DNA of 35,637 nucleotides from a virus, in the IMG/VR virus record IMGVR_UViG_3300030090_002574, positions 1 to 35,637 of that record; one strand, given 5' to 3'. Positions 1 to 9,349 of this stretch are shown here, one piece after another (the stretch's first letter is position 1; each line of letters starts with the position of its first letter). Under the pieces are notes generated by a model. It made no database searches. It was given only the letters and a program-made list of their open reading frames with translations, and had not been told where the DNA came from. Made by a program: the position numbers and the translations under genes.

Positions 1-2191
1 AAGTGTATCCTGAAGTCGTAATTGCACCTGCCGATCCGCCATTTGAATAATGAACTCGTATAACAGAATCGTTGGACTGGGGTGCTAAAGTGTGTGCTCC
101 GTTGTTAATGCCTTTTTGCATTTGTCCATTAGCTTCGTCTAACGTTTCTGTCCCTGACGAGTTTGTGCCTAAATCAAAGATTGTGTGGCTAAATCCTGTT
201 GAAGCTGGAATTACACCCCCGCCCAATTTCGGGCCAGTAATAGCTCCAGCTCCAATGTTTGCAGTTGCTATCGTTCCATAACTTAAATCAGTACCATCAG
301 ATTTAAGAACTGTGTTTGCAGAACCAACCGCTAGTCTTGCCGTTGCGTTGGAACTGTCTCGTACAATAATATCGCCTCTGGTAGACATTGGATCAGAAAA
401 GCTGCCACTATCTCCAGAAAACGCAAAAATGACGCCTATAGTATCGCCATCTGCTAAAGTGCCAAATGTTGCTTTATGCGTAACGGCAACTTTAGAATAC
501 CCAGAAGCATCTGTAACTGCACCGCTCACAGCAAAGACTGCACCAGCATCCCCCGTGCCAGCTTCTTGGATGTAGATCATTGCTGAATTTGAAGCAGTAG
601 GATCATCTAGACTGTCAATTAAATCATTTATGCTAACGCCGTTGTTTTCAACATCGTCAAAATAAAGAACTGTTGCACTTGAAAGGGTTGCATGATTTGC
701 CCAGACCTTACCATTTCCAGCGTCACTATCACTTGTGTCCGTTTCCCAAGTCATAGAAATACCGGGTGCTTTCTGGCTAGTATCAACATATGCTTTGATG
801 GATTGTTGAGTAGCTAGTTGCGTTGCGCTGTCAGTACTCATATTGTCTTCGTCAAGAATACCCGTTACAGTCGCCCCAGTTGCTAGTGCAAGAGATGTGG
901 ATGCAGTTACTACTGTGCCTGTTAAGTTAGTAAACTGTCCTGTTGTCTGCGATGCAGCACCAACTGTTGCCCCATCTATTGAACCGCCATTAATATCTAT
1001 AGTGGTAACTGTACCAAGATTGGGCGACGTACCGGAAAATGTTGCGCCTTCAGCTAATAATTGAGCATCCGTATAACTAATGTTACCAGTTGACGAACCC
1101 GTTGCCGTAGTCGTGCCAAACGCAAACTTATCTGCGCTCTCGTCCCATCCCATGAACGTATTGTCTCCGGTAGAGCCTCGCTCCATGATAATACCAAGAT
1201 CGTTAGCATTGCTTCCTGCTCCACTATTAAGCTCAATTAGAGGGTCTTTTACTTCTGTATTAGTGGCATCATTCGTGACGGTTGTGCCGTTGATCGTTAA
1301 GTTTCCTGTGACTGTAAGGTTCCCACCGATTGTTGTATTGTCGGTAGTAGTTACGGCATCGACGTAAAGATTTGCCCAACGAACAGAGTTCGTGCCTAAG
1401 TCATCAGTGCTATCTGTGTCAGAAACAATATTACCGCCTGATGTTAAAGACGCCACCGTTGCAGCCGCAGGAGTTCCACTACCTAAAACCCCATCCAGCG
1501 TACCAGTAAACCCTGTTGCAGTTACCTCTCCACTAAAGGCTGTGGTAGCCGCACCAAAGTCTACTCTCTTTGTACCTCCAAGGGTCAGCCCGACATTATC
1601 TGCGCCGATTCTATAGAATCCCGAATTTACGTCGCCAGAAAAGCTATAATACGGAGCGCTGACAGTTCCATCACCACCTAGCCACTGTGAGGCAGAGTCT
1701 GTGCTTGTAGTAATGCCATCGCCAGCAGAATTAAAAGCAATAAAAGCTCCCGCTACTGGGTCAGGAAATGTTGCTGAAGCACCTCCTGTATATGTATCTG
1801 AATACCTAATAGATTTAGCTATATCAGCCTCTTGCTCTTGGCTAATCATAGTTAAACGGTCTAAGGCTTCCTCGTGTGATTCAGCAGGAAAAGCATCGTT
1901 TTCTACATAATCAGTATTTTGTGTTTGCGTAGTCTTCCTGCGAATGTGCCATTGTACTGTATCTGCTGGAGCAGAACCCGCTGTAACCGTACCCGTTGAT
2001 CCATTGCCTCCAGTAACAGTATAATGCGTAGAATATGTCTTAGTAGTTTCTGCGCCTGTAGCTATAACTCTTTCTATGACTTCTATCTCTGCGCTTGTGC
2101 CAGTTCCAAAAAAAGCAAACGTAACCGGGAAAGCGGTTGTTGATCCGTTTCCTGTATAACTTACTGACGTTGTTGTACTTGATATAGTCAT
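1..2191 (-). CDS. Tail fibre protein, N-terminal 730 codons (gene continues past the window's left end)
   Basis: Reading the minus strand from ATG at 2191 gives an open frame with no stop to base 1. The protein begins MTISSTTTSVSYTGNGST. Its first ~130 residues resemble the T7 gp17-type N-terminal domain that anchors fibres to the tail: a VTFAFFG segment, then IRRKTTQTQNTDY and ALDRLTMISQEQE. The rest is low-complexity, rich in Gly, Thr and Ser, with beta-type motifs such as GNLTVTGNLTINGTT, typical of marine phage fibres. The ribosome site AAAGGTAG lies just upstream. It is probably the receptor-binding or adhesin-bearing fibre; the receptor cannot be inferred. The C-terminus is very likely the 35567-35637 fragment, in frame across a circular join, for about 753 residues in all. 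Fibre identity is secure; the exact role is inferred. Confidence 0.85.
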   Translation of the reverse strand, partial: MTISSTTTSVSYTGNGSTTAFPVTFAFFGTGTSAEIEVIERVIATGAETTKTYSTHYTVTGGNGSTGTVTAGSAPADTVQWHIRRKTTQTQNTDYVENDAFPAESHEEALDRLTMISQEQEADIAKSIRYSDTYTGGASATFPDPVAGAFIAFNSAGDGITTSTDSASQWLGGDGTVSAPYYSFSGDVNSGFYRIGADNVGLTLGGTKRVDFGAATTAFSGEVTATGFTGTLDGVLGSGTPAAATVASLTSGGNIVSDTDSTDDLGTNSVRWANLYVDAVTTTDNTTIGGNLTVTGNLTINGTTVTNDATNTEVKDPLIELNSGAGSNANDLGIIMERGSTGDNTFMGWDESADKFAFGTTTATGSSTGNISYTDAQLLAEGATFSGTSPNLGTVTTIDINGGSIDGATVGAASQTTGQFTNLTGTVVTASTSLALATGATVTGILDEDNMSTDSATQLATQQSIKAYVDTSQKAPGISMTWETDTSDSDAGNGKVWANHATLSSATVLYFDDVENNGVSINDLIDSLDDPTASNSAMIYIQEAGTGDAGAVFAVSGAVTDASGYSKVAVTHKATFGTLADGDTIGVIFAFSGDSGSFSDPMSTRGDIIVRDSSNATARLAVGSANTVLKSDGTDLSYGTIATANIGAGAITGPKLGGGVIPASTGFSHTIFDLGTNSSGTETLDEANGQMQKGINNGAHTLAPQSNDSVIRVHYSNGGSAGAITTSGYT

Positions 2192-2227
2192 AATACTACC
2201 TTTACCACAATATTGCTTGTTTTCCTA

Positions 2228-4675
2228 CTAATATAAGTCAAATTCTGGCGCTCTGTCTGGTTCTAATTCTCCAAAACGCCAATAAGGAGTTAGCTTTCTT
2301 CTTTTAAGTTTTCGTCTTTCTCGTCGCCTTATCTTGTTATACGCAACTGGATCAAAAATTTCTATTATGTTTTGCAATATCCCGTCTAATATTCTGTCTA
2401 CTTGCCACGCATTTGCAACGGGTGCATTTTCTTTTAAATACAACAAGAACTCTCCTAAGAATCCTTCATCATGCCCTGAAGTTACAGTTTTATAACCTAA
2501 CTTAACAAGCCGTACCGAATCTTCAAAAAAGCCCATTACTGGCCCATTTATTATGTCTGTCCCACTTGCTAAGACGTCAGCCCATATTGCTCCTGCGCCG
2601 CCTTTAAGCGTAGCTCTTTCCCAGAAATCTATATTATCCATTTTTTCAGGGTCGTTGCCCTGCAAAATATTTATTATTTGTATAGAAATTGCTCCAGAAA
2701 TAGTTAATGGGATGCCAAATTTTGCTAAATAACTAACTCTTGGTACTATCCCCCCTCGTCGCCATGCGTTTCTTAAATGCAAATAATACATCGTAACAGG
2801 CCATGCTTTAAATTGACCGTATGTCCTTGTTAGCGCTCCAACAACAGTATCTTCTCTAATGTATTCGCCCTTAGCTTGTCTTGCACGAAGTGTTACTGAC
2901 GGGATTGCTCTTTCCATTTCTGCGTTTACCGCAAAAGAAAATTTTTCATATAGTCTAAATGCTTCACTATACGGAATGTCCGTTCTATCTAACATTGATA
3001 TAGGAGCGATTAATCCACCAGCCGTATCCGATGTTTTCTTTGTTGCCCTGAATACATCCCACTCTTTAGATGTAATATCATATCTCGTTAGCCATGTTTT
3101 CATAGGTTCTGGCAAATCTGCAAATTTTGTTTTTGCAAAATCACCGAACTGACCAAATGTATCTAACGAAAATGCTTGCCGTCCTGCTGTAGTAAGATTA
3201 CCTAATTGAGTGAATCGAATTGTTGATTCTGCAAAACCCCTCAAAGGCCCAATAACTTCACCCATATGTCTTTCTATAGCCATTGTCTGTGCAGCTAAAG
3301 TGTGTACTCCCGCAGCTAAACGAATAGCTTGTATTTTTTGTTCTTTCCTAGTTAGCCCGGCAGCAAATCTAACTATTTCGGGCGCTGCTCCTGCTCCCAT
3401 TTCTCTGCGTACAATATGACGCAAACTTGAATCTGAAAGAACTGCAGGGATAGAAGTATACCCTAACTTTCCTGCTGCCTGTATGTTTATTCCTGCGTGT
3501 ATGGCCCCAGCAAAAAATCCTCTTGATTCAGCTTTTTGTTGATAACTAGCAATCTGGTGCATTTCCTTTGCTGCTTTATTATTTTTTTCAGTTTTAACTC
3601 TTAATCTTCCTTTCCTCTGTTTCCGTTCTCTTAGTTTTAGATCTAAATCAGAAGCACGTTGTTCTGTTATCTGTGCAATATTTTGAATCATGTTAGCTGG
3701 CTGATTGCCAAACTCTCTAGCTAATGCAATGTCCATGCTTACACTTCTTAGATGCCCTAGAACTGTACCTAATATATCATTTTCGCCGTATTTTTGATGC
3801 GCTTGCAACCAAGCATCAGCATTGGCGTAGCGTATAAATCTTCTGTGTGCATATTTAGACGCAATAGAGCTAACAGACACCCCGGTCTTTTTTCTTTTGA
3901 TTTTTCCATTGGTAACAATAGTGTCAAATACGTCTCCAAGTAAATCTGCTTTATCTTTTACAGTTGTTGGTATTGGCCTTCCTTCGGTAAAATCTTTCAT
4001 GTTATCCCAATCAAGAAAACCCGGTTGATTGTGCATTTCTATCCATTCTTTACGTCTGCCGGACATTCTTTCTATTAAATGATGTTGTGGCAATCTATAC
4101 AAAGGGTCTCTCTGTATAGTAATCCCTGCTTCTGCCATCATATTCAAGGACATATCGTTAGATCGCTGAATACCTTTTGCTACGTCCCCTGACATTCCTC
4201 CTATAGTATCATCAAATGTTGCTCTGACAATTTCCTCCATTTTTTTCTGAGAATCATAAAACGGAATATATTTATTAAACGTAGCGGGGGCTGTGCCTAT
4301 AATTCTTGTTCTAGCCATTCCTACCATATCTGCAAGGGGTGCGGTAAGTGCATCAAGAATTGCGTTAGTGCCTAACGTATACGCTCGTTCCACAACATTA
4401 ATACTGTATTCTGACAGGTCGGTACCGTCTAGTTTCTGAATAGCTTCTTCGTGACGAGCTGCAGTTTTTATATTGTATAAATATGCGCCCCTTCCTTCTA
4501 CATTTTTTTGTACTATACTATCAAACATTTCTTCAGCAGCATCTAACTCTGCTTTTACAGCATCAGAGCCATTTGCTTTATGAAATTTAAGACGTGTGCT
4601 GTAATCATCTATAATAGCTGATTTTTGTTTTGCGCTTAAAGTAGTGCGGTTTATACAATCTATAAATTTGCTCAT
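2228..4675 (-). CDS. Internal virion / ejection protein (large, last of the set)
   Basis: An 815-residue protein beginning MSKFIDCINRTTLSAKQK. Start chosen at ATG 4675 because it overlaps the upstream TGA (ATGA), giving translational coupling; a GTG three codons earlier is possible. It is mostly helical and basic, with hydrophobic stretches near residues 650-730. I see no lytic transglycosylase motif. Its place between the tail-tube genes and the fibre, and its size, match the large inner-core proteins that T7-type podoviruses eject to carry DNA across the envelope. The role is inferred from synteny. With the preceding gene it might be one large ejection protein split in two. Confidence 0.65.
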   Translation of the reverse strand: MSKFIDCINRTTLSAKQKSAIIDDYSTRLKFHKANGSDAVKAELDAAEEMFDSIVQKNVEGRGAYLYNIKTAARHEEAIQKLDGTDLSEYSINVVERAYTLGTNAILDALTAPLADMVGMARTRIIGTAPATFNKYIPFYDSQKKMEEIVRATFDDTIGGMSGDVAKGIQRSNDMSLNMMAEAGITIQRDPLYRLPQHHLIERMSGRRKEWIEMHNQPGFLDWDNMKDFTEGRPIPTTVKDKADLLGDVFDTIVTNGKIKRKKTGVSVSSIASKYAHRRFIRYANADAWLQAHQKYGENDILGTVLGHLRSVSMDIALAREFGNQPANMIQNIAQITEQRASDLDLKLRERKQRKGRLRVKTEKNNKAAKEMHQIASYQQKAESRGFFAGAIHAGINIQAAGKLGYTSIPAVLSDSSLRHIVRREMGAGAAPEIVRFAAGLTRKEQKIQAIRLAAGVHTLAAQTMAIERHMGEVIGPLRGFAESTIRFTQLGNLTTAGRQAFSLDTFGQFGDFAKTKFADLPEPMKTWLTRYDITSKEWDVFRATKKTSDTAGGLIAPISMLDRTDIPYSEAFRLYEKFSFAVNAEMERAIPSVTLRARQAKGEYIREDTVVGALTRTYGQFKAWPVTMYYLHLRNAWRRGGIVPRVSYLAKFGIPLTISGAISIQIINILQGNDPEKMDNIDFWERATLKGGAGAIWADVLASGTDIINGPVMGFFEDSVRLVKLGYKTVTSGHDEGFLGEFLLYLKENAPVANAWQVDRILDGILQNIIEIFDPVAYNKIRRRERRKLKRRKLTPYWRFGELEPDRAPEFDLY

Positions 4676-6597
4676 GTCCTGCACACCTTTATTGCGTCTT
4701 CTATTTCTTTTAACTCTTTCATATTTTCTATAGCTTCTCGAACTGTAACAAACCCGTTTCCTTCTACTTCGGGAACTGTCATATTCTTTTCTATATTTGC
4801 GCCAGCTACTTCAAACAAATCATCTTCTTTTATTGTGTCGACTGTATTGTCAAACGCCTCTTGCGATTGTTTCCTTGCTGTTCCTTCTGCTAATTCTTTT
4901 TCTAACCGTAACCCCGCTGCGTAATAACCTTCTCCCCCATAATGACTAGACGATATATAATCTAAAGGTGTTACCCTAGCTGAAAACGGAGAAACCGATT
5001 GTTCAGCTATAAAAGGTTTTATCTTTTCTTTACTTTTTTTAGCTTGTTTTGCTAATAATTGCTTAGCAATTTTGTTGCCTAGCCGTTCTCTGTCTTTTAT
5101 TAACTTCCTTTGCCTGACTTTTAATTTATTTATTTTTCTCTTTTGAATAGAGTTTGCACGGTCATAATATTTTATATCTTTAGCTTGATTAGCTCTTGCT
5201 GTATTTGCTTCATCAGAAGACCTAATTGCATTTTCTTCGTCAGCTAACGCTTTGCGTTGATTCTTTTTTAATTTGCTTTTGTCAATAGCATTGATCTCAC
5301 GCAACCGGGCTGCGCTCACGGGGTTTATTTCTTCTAGATAATCTAAAGATAATTTTTGTGTTGCTTGAGCAGAACGAGTAGTAGTTCTTTCTATATCAGT
5401 TTCTATTGCTTTAATTTTATTAAGAATATTGTCCAGTTCCCAATCTATTTTGCCAGCAGCCGCAGACGTTGCAGCATCTATCTCTGTAGTCGGAACGCCT
5501 CTAAATTGGGGTGTCGGGATAGAACTAGGTGGCATCTTACCATTTATAATATATTGCCTAGTTCGTGCTACTGCATCTGTTTCAATAACACTTCTGTACC
5601 CTGCTCCTACAATATCATCTCCAGTTAATTCTAAAGTTCTTTGATTTGAACGGCGCAACGCATAGTAGGCAATATCGTTAAACGACTCTGGCGCTCCTTT
5701 CATACGAAGTTCTATAACATCTTTTAACAATGTTTTAGGATCAAGTGTTTCTATAGTCCTATCTAGGTTTTCTAATAACTCACGCCCTAATGCTCTCTGA
5801 GGCGCTATTTTCCCTTCGATAGTTTTTGCTACACCTTTTATCGGTTTTGTAACTAATTTTGCTGCTGGTGGCGCTAAGTGCAATAAACTACCAGACGCAG
5901 CAAAACCTATTCTTGTTGCTTGTCTTCCATAACTATTGTCCAACCCTAACAAACGACGGTTTTCTGCAACGCCGAATAATTGGTTTGTCGCTTCTATTCC
6001 ACCTAATAATCCAGCTTCCGCTGCTACTCGTCCCCATAAACTGCTTGCTGGCAGAGCCATAAACAGACTTCCTACGTTTAACGGGTCTCTTAATGTAAAC
6101 GCCCCCGCTACGCCACCAACCATTCCTCCAAACCAACCAGCAAAGTTCTGATTTCTTGCTACTTCACTTGCATTAATTTCAGCAGCTTTTGCCTTGTCTT
6201 GAATTGATTCCCAAATTTCAGGTAAAGTTTTTACAGAAAATCCTTGCTCTTTAGCTTCTTCTAATCTAACCCTCATTTCGTTATAAATTGCTTTTTGGTC
6301 TTGTATTGTTAGTTCTTCAGAAGCCCATCTAGGGTCTTCTCCTTCTAAATCACGAGCTACAGACAAAAGCGCCCCAAAGCCTAAAAAGCCCTGTAAAGTT
6401 TTACCTGTTGCTTGTTTGTATTGCTCCATGTTTTCGTTTATTGCATCTTGCATTTCAAATTCTATAGCATAAAGTGCGTCACCAATACTTTCTTGCTCAA
6501 ACATTGCCTCAAAATTTTGCCCAAACCCTGTTGGTGCAGTTGGGTTGCCCGGATTTAAAATTAACGGCTGTTTGCGGGTAGGTTGTGTAAATAACAT
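4672..6597 (-). CDS. Internal virion / ejection protein
   Basis: A 641-residue protein starting MLFTQPTRKQPL. Residues ~150-210 hold Gly/Ala-rich hydrophobic segments (GWFGGMVGGVAGAF, LWGRVAAEAGLLGG) that could insert in a membrane. Residues ~380-530 are strongly charged and probably coiled-coil (many K, R, E). The stop overlaps the next gene's start by ATGA, and the upstream gene ends two bases before this start, so the set is co-translated. The ribosome site is weak. A role in DNA ejection through the cell envelope is inferred from position in the late operon and composition; no enzymatic motif was recognised. Confidence 0.62.
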   Translation of the reverse strand: MLFTQPTRKQPLILNPGNPTAPTGFGQNFEAMFEQESIGDALYAIEFEMQDAINENMEQYKQATGKTLQGFLGFGALLSVARDLEGEDPRWASEELTIQDQKAIYNEMRVRLEEAKEQGFSVKTLPEIWESIQDKAKAAEINASEVARNQNFAGWFGGMVGGVAGAFTLRDPLNVGSLFMALPASSLWGRVAAEAGLLGGIEATNQLFGVAENRRLLGLDNSYGRQATRIGFAASGSLLHLAPPAAKLVTKPIKGVAKTIEGKIAPQRALGRELLENLDRTIETLDPKTLLKDVIELRMKGAPESFNDIAYYALRRSNQRTLELTGDDIVGAGYRSVIETDAVARTRQYIINGKMPPSSIPTPQFRGVPTTEIDAATSAAAGKIDWELDNILNKIKAIETDIERTTTRSAQATQKLSLDYLEEINPVSAARLREINAIDKSKLKKNQRKALADEENAIRSSDEANTARANQAKDIKYYDRANSIQKRKINKLKVRQRKLIKDRERLGNKIAKQLLAKQAKKSKEKIKPFIAEQSVSPFSARVTPLDYISSSHYGGEGYYAAGLRLEKELAEGTARKQSQEAFDNTVDTIKEDDLFEVAGANIEKNMTVPEVEGNGFVTVREAIENMKELKEIEDAIKVCRT

Positions 6598-6598
6598 T

Positions 6599-8689
6599 TT
6601 ATTTTTGCAACCTATTAGCTAAAAGTTCATCAATCTTTTCAGCGCTTAACACTATTTGAAATCTAGCGCCTGTTTCACTGTCTTGCACAAAATCGCCATA
6701 TTTATCTCTAAATGAGTATGCAATTTCCCCTTGATTTAACTGGCTTAGAGGTCGGTCAACTACAGGTATAGCGTTATCTAACAAATCTCTAGCTTGCACT
6801 ATTTTCCCCCGATATATAGGCGCACCACCTGTTGCAGAATAAAACTGCAACTCGCTGTCGTTCATTATCTCTAACGCATTGTCAAACTCATCACCTCTTA
6901 CATCAAAAGGCAATATGATTCTTGCACCGCCATTTACTTCATGTAATCCTTCTCCTAAATTGTCTTCATCAATTCTAGGATGTCCTAAGACTGACTGCAC
7001 CGCTTCTTCTGCAAGTTTTTTCTCGTAAATTACTGGTCTACCCAATGCTTTTGCTGCTCTAGCTGTACCTCCTTTACCTAAATAAAACGCTATAGCTGCG
7101 TTGGTATGTGCTTCTAAATTATCGGCCCCTGTCTCGAATAGAACTGATCGTAACATACTTTCTATTTCTACCTTTAAATCTTGATATTCTCCTCGTTCCA
7201 TTATATTTTTAGATAGGTCTGTACCTTTTGCAATCATCTGTATTGTTTCATCATGCACATGATCGTTTTGAGCTTTTAATGCACCCATAACTGCTAGATT
7301 TTTATTAATCTTTTTAAAGCTATCCATTACAGTAATAGCTCTATCTCCTGCTGCTGTAACTATATTAGCCGCAATTTGAGATCGTTCTATCGGCGTAGCA
7401 CCATCAAATTGATTTGTTATAGAATTTATTTCTTGTTTAGAAAACATTTCAAATTTGACGTTGTTTTTGTTTGCAAAAGCAGCCGCTTGCTCTTGTCTTT
7501 CTAATAAAGATTCTGGGCTATTAACATCTACGGGGTTTATTTCTCCTCTTTTCATGCCCATTTGTACTGGGTCTTGTGCTTCTGTTTGCATCCTTTTTAC
7601 TGTTTTCTGTGCTACCAGTGCAATTTCAATATCTAATTCACTAGCTCCTGCTTTTGCTGCTTCTGCTACAAGTAAATTAGCTTGGTCTACAGCTAGTGGA
7701 ACTGAAAGTTTTTGTATTGATTGCACTGTTGCATTTTTAGCCACAAGGTTATTAAATTTTTGTATAGCTATTCTTTTTGTTTGTTCATTTGGCATCTTAT
7801 CTAGGAGTTCTGTTAGCCTGTTAACAGTTTGATCGTCCATCAGAAAACCATTGTTTACTCTTTTATTTGAAGCAGCTATTTCAGCATTGAACATTGTTTT
7901 ATTTTGTGTAATAGCTTTTGCTCCAGCAGCCGCTCTTTTCTTGGCATAACGAGCCATGTTGTCTACATCTTCACCTTCGATTTTAGTAACCCAATCGCTT
8001 GTGCCGTTTGTTAGCTCTTTGTGCAATTTTTCTGCTTCTTGTGGCGTCATTCTATCAATTATGCCTGTTAAAGTCATTTTACCTAGTTCATTGCTTGAAG
8101 ATTTAACCTGATCTTTTAAAGCCTGTCCCGTTAATCCTAATCTTTCTGCTGTTGTTCTTATTTCTTGAATAGCGTTGTTGAGCGAGTCAGGGTTAGTATA
8201 GACATTAGACATATGGGAATTTTGAGCAGTCGTCATTGTCTGCGTTCTAAATATACCAGCCTCTTTAGCTTGAAATCTAGCAGATGGCCCTAATAGCCCT
8301 GCTTGTATTTTATTAAGCTGCGTTTTTCTGTATATATTGTCTTCATCAGACCCAGAGTTTGAATTTTGTTTTACATAATCATCAAAGGAACTCATTAGAT
8401 TTTCTGTAAAACCTGCAGCCCCATCTCCCCTTAATGTTGCTTCTTCCATATCAGACGCCATTTTTTGCGTCCAATTCATACGGGTTTCTGCTAAAAACTT
8501 TTCTGTAGCATTTCTTTCATCTTGTTTAGCTTTCTTTTGATACGCTTCTGCTACTGCGGCAACTTGTTTTATGTTTGCACTTAGTGCTTGACTAGAAAAA
8601 TCAGCAGCGGAAAACCTTACCCCGGTCGTTACTGCCCCTCTTGCTCCGGGCGCTCTTGCTTGACTTTCATATAATTTTATTCGTGCCAT
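6599..8689 (-). CDS. Internal virion protein, T7 gp15-like position
   Basis: A 696-residue protein starting MARIKLYESQARAPGARG, preceded by TAGGTAAG at a good distance. Residues ~45-80 (VAEAYQKKAKQDERNATEKFLAE) and much of the centre look alpha-helical with high Ala/Gln/Lys. The N-terminus (GVRFSAADFSS) resembles the start of many podoviral inner-core proteins. It sits directly after the small gp14-like gene, the place of gp15 in T7. Family membership is inferred from order, length and composition; no catalytic motif is visible. Confidence 0.6.
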   Translation of the reverse strand: MARIKLYESQARAPGARGAVTTGVRFSAADFSSQALSANIKQVAAVAEAYQKKAKQDERNATEKFLAETRMNWTQKMASDMEEATLRGDGAAGFTENLMSSFDDYVKQNSNSGSDEDNIYRKTQLNKIQAGLLGPSARFQAKEAGIFRTQTMTTAQNSHMSNVYTNPDSLNNAIQEIRTTAERLGLTGQALKDQVKSSSNELGKMTLTGIIDRMTPQEAEKLHKELTNGTSDWVTKIEGEDVDNMARYAKKRAAAGAKAITQNKTMFNAEIAASNKRVNNGFLMDDQTVNRLTELLDKMPNEQTKRIAIQKFNNLVAKNATVQSIQKLSVPLAVDQANLLVAEAAKAGASELDIEIALVAQKTVKRMQTEAQDPVQMGMKRGEINPVDVNSPESLLERQEQAAAFANKNNVKFEMFSKQEINSITNQFDGATPIERSQIAANIVTAAGDRAITVMDSFKKINKNLAVMGALKAQNDHVHDETIQMIAKGTDLSKNIMERGEYQDLKVEIESMLRSVLFETGADNLEAHTNAAIAFYLGKGGTARAAKALGRPVIYEKKLAEEAVQSVLGHPRIDEDNLGEGLHEVNGGARIILPFDVRGDEFDNALEIMNDSELQFYSATGGAPIYRGKIVQARDLLDNAIPVVDRPLSQLNQGEIAYSFRDKYGDFVQDSETGARFQIVLSAEKIDELLANRLQK

Positions 8690-8697
8690 TTTCTTAC

Positions 8698-9345
8698 CTA
8701 CGGTATGTATTGCTGTCCTGCTGAATATGCAGTTGGTGCTGCGTAACCTGTTGCAAATGTTGTCATGCTAGGAGGATATTGAGATATTCCTGTTGCTAAA
8801 CTAGGGTAGTAAGATGTGGGGCTAGTAGCTCTTGGCGCTAAAGCAGAGGCGAACGGATTGCTAATTGGGGGAATAATCCCAGAAGAAAATCCTGCACCGA
8901 TTAAAGACACCCCTCCTCCTATTATGCTACTCTGCATTTGTGTTTTGCCACGAAATCTTGCTATTCGACCTTCGTATTCAGACATACGAGCTTGATTTAC
9001 CATCGTCTGTGAGTTTATCTGACCACCATATATTGTTGTAAGTGCATCAAATTCTACATCCGCAGCCATTTGTCCTAAAACTTCTACTGGCGTTCCTGCT
9101 ATTTCTACTCCACCTTTTGCATAACTAGTCCTGCCTTGACTTATTATACGCTTGCCTTTTTCTCTTTGGCGCTGTGCATTAAACTCTGCATTTTGCCTAG
9201 CCACTTCTGCTTGTTGCCTTTGAGCTGCCGCATTAGCATTTGCAATCATTTGATTTGCTTTGCCAGCTTGATTTGCCGCAATGCCTGACATTACAGATTG
9301 TGCTGCTGTTGAAATCAGCATCATTGTTAGCGGATTGCCACTCAT
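8698..9345 (-). CDS. Internal virion protein, T7 gp14-like
   Basis: A 215-residue protein. The N-terminal ~50 residues hold a short hydrophobic stretch then an Ala/Gln/Asn-rich helix (NANAAAQRQQAEVARQNAEF), followed by GKRIISQGRTSYAKGGVEIAG and GTPVEVLGQMAADVEFDAL. This helix plus SYAKGGV..G.P..VL pattern is typical of gp14-like core proteins, which form a channel in the outer membrane on ejection. The C-terminal third is Ser/Tyr/Pro-rich (YYPSLATGISQYPPS). Start ATG has GGGTGATAAG upstream. Four bases separate it from the tail tube B gene. Confidence 0.7.
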   Translation of the reverse strand: MSGNPLTMMLISTAAQSVMSGIAANQAGKANQMIANANAAAQRQQAEVARQNAEFNAQRQREKGKRIISQGRTSYAKGGVEIAGTPVEVLGQMAADVEFDALTTIYGGQINSQTMVNQARMSEYEGRIARFRGKTQMQSSIIGGGVSLIGAGFSSGIIPPISNPFASALAPRATSPTSYYPSLATGISQYPPSMTTFATGYAAPTAYSAGQQYIP

Positions 9346-9349
9346 CTTA

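Noticed and set aside
72-1910. Series of plus-strand frames rich in Val, Pro, Ser and Ala
   Set aside because: They are antisense to the fibre gene, whose repetitive Gly/Thr/Ser codons create long open frames on the other strand.
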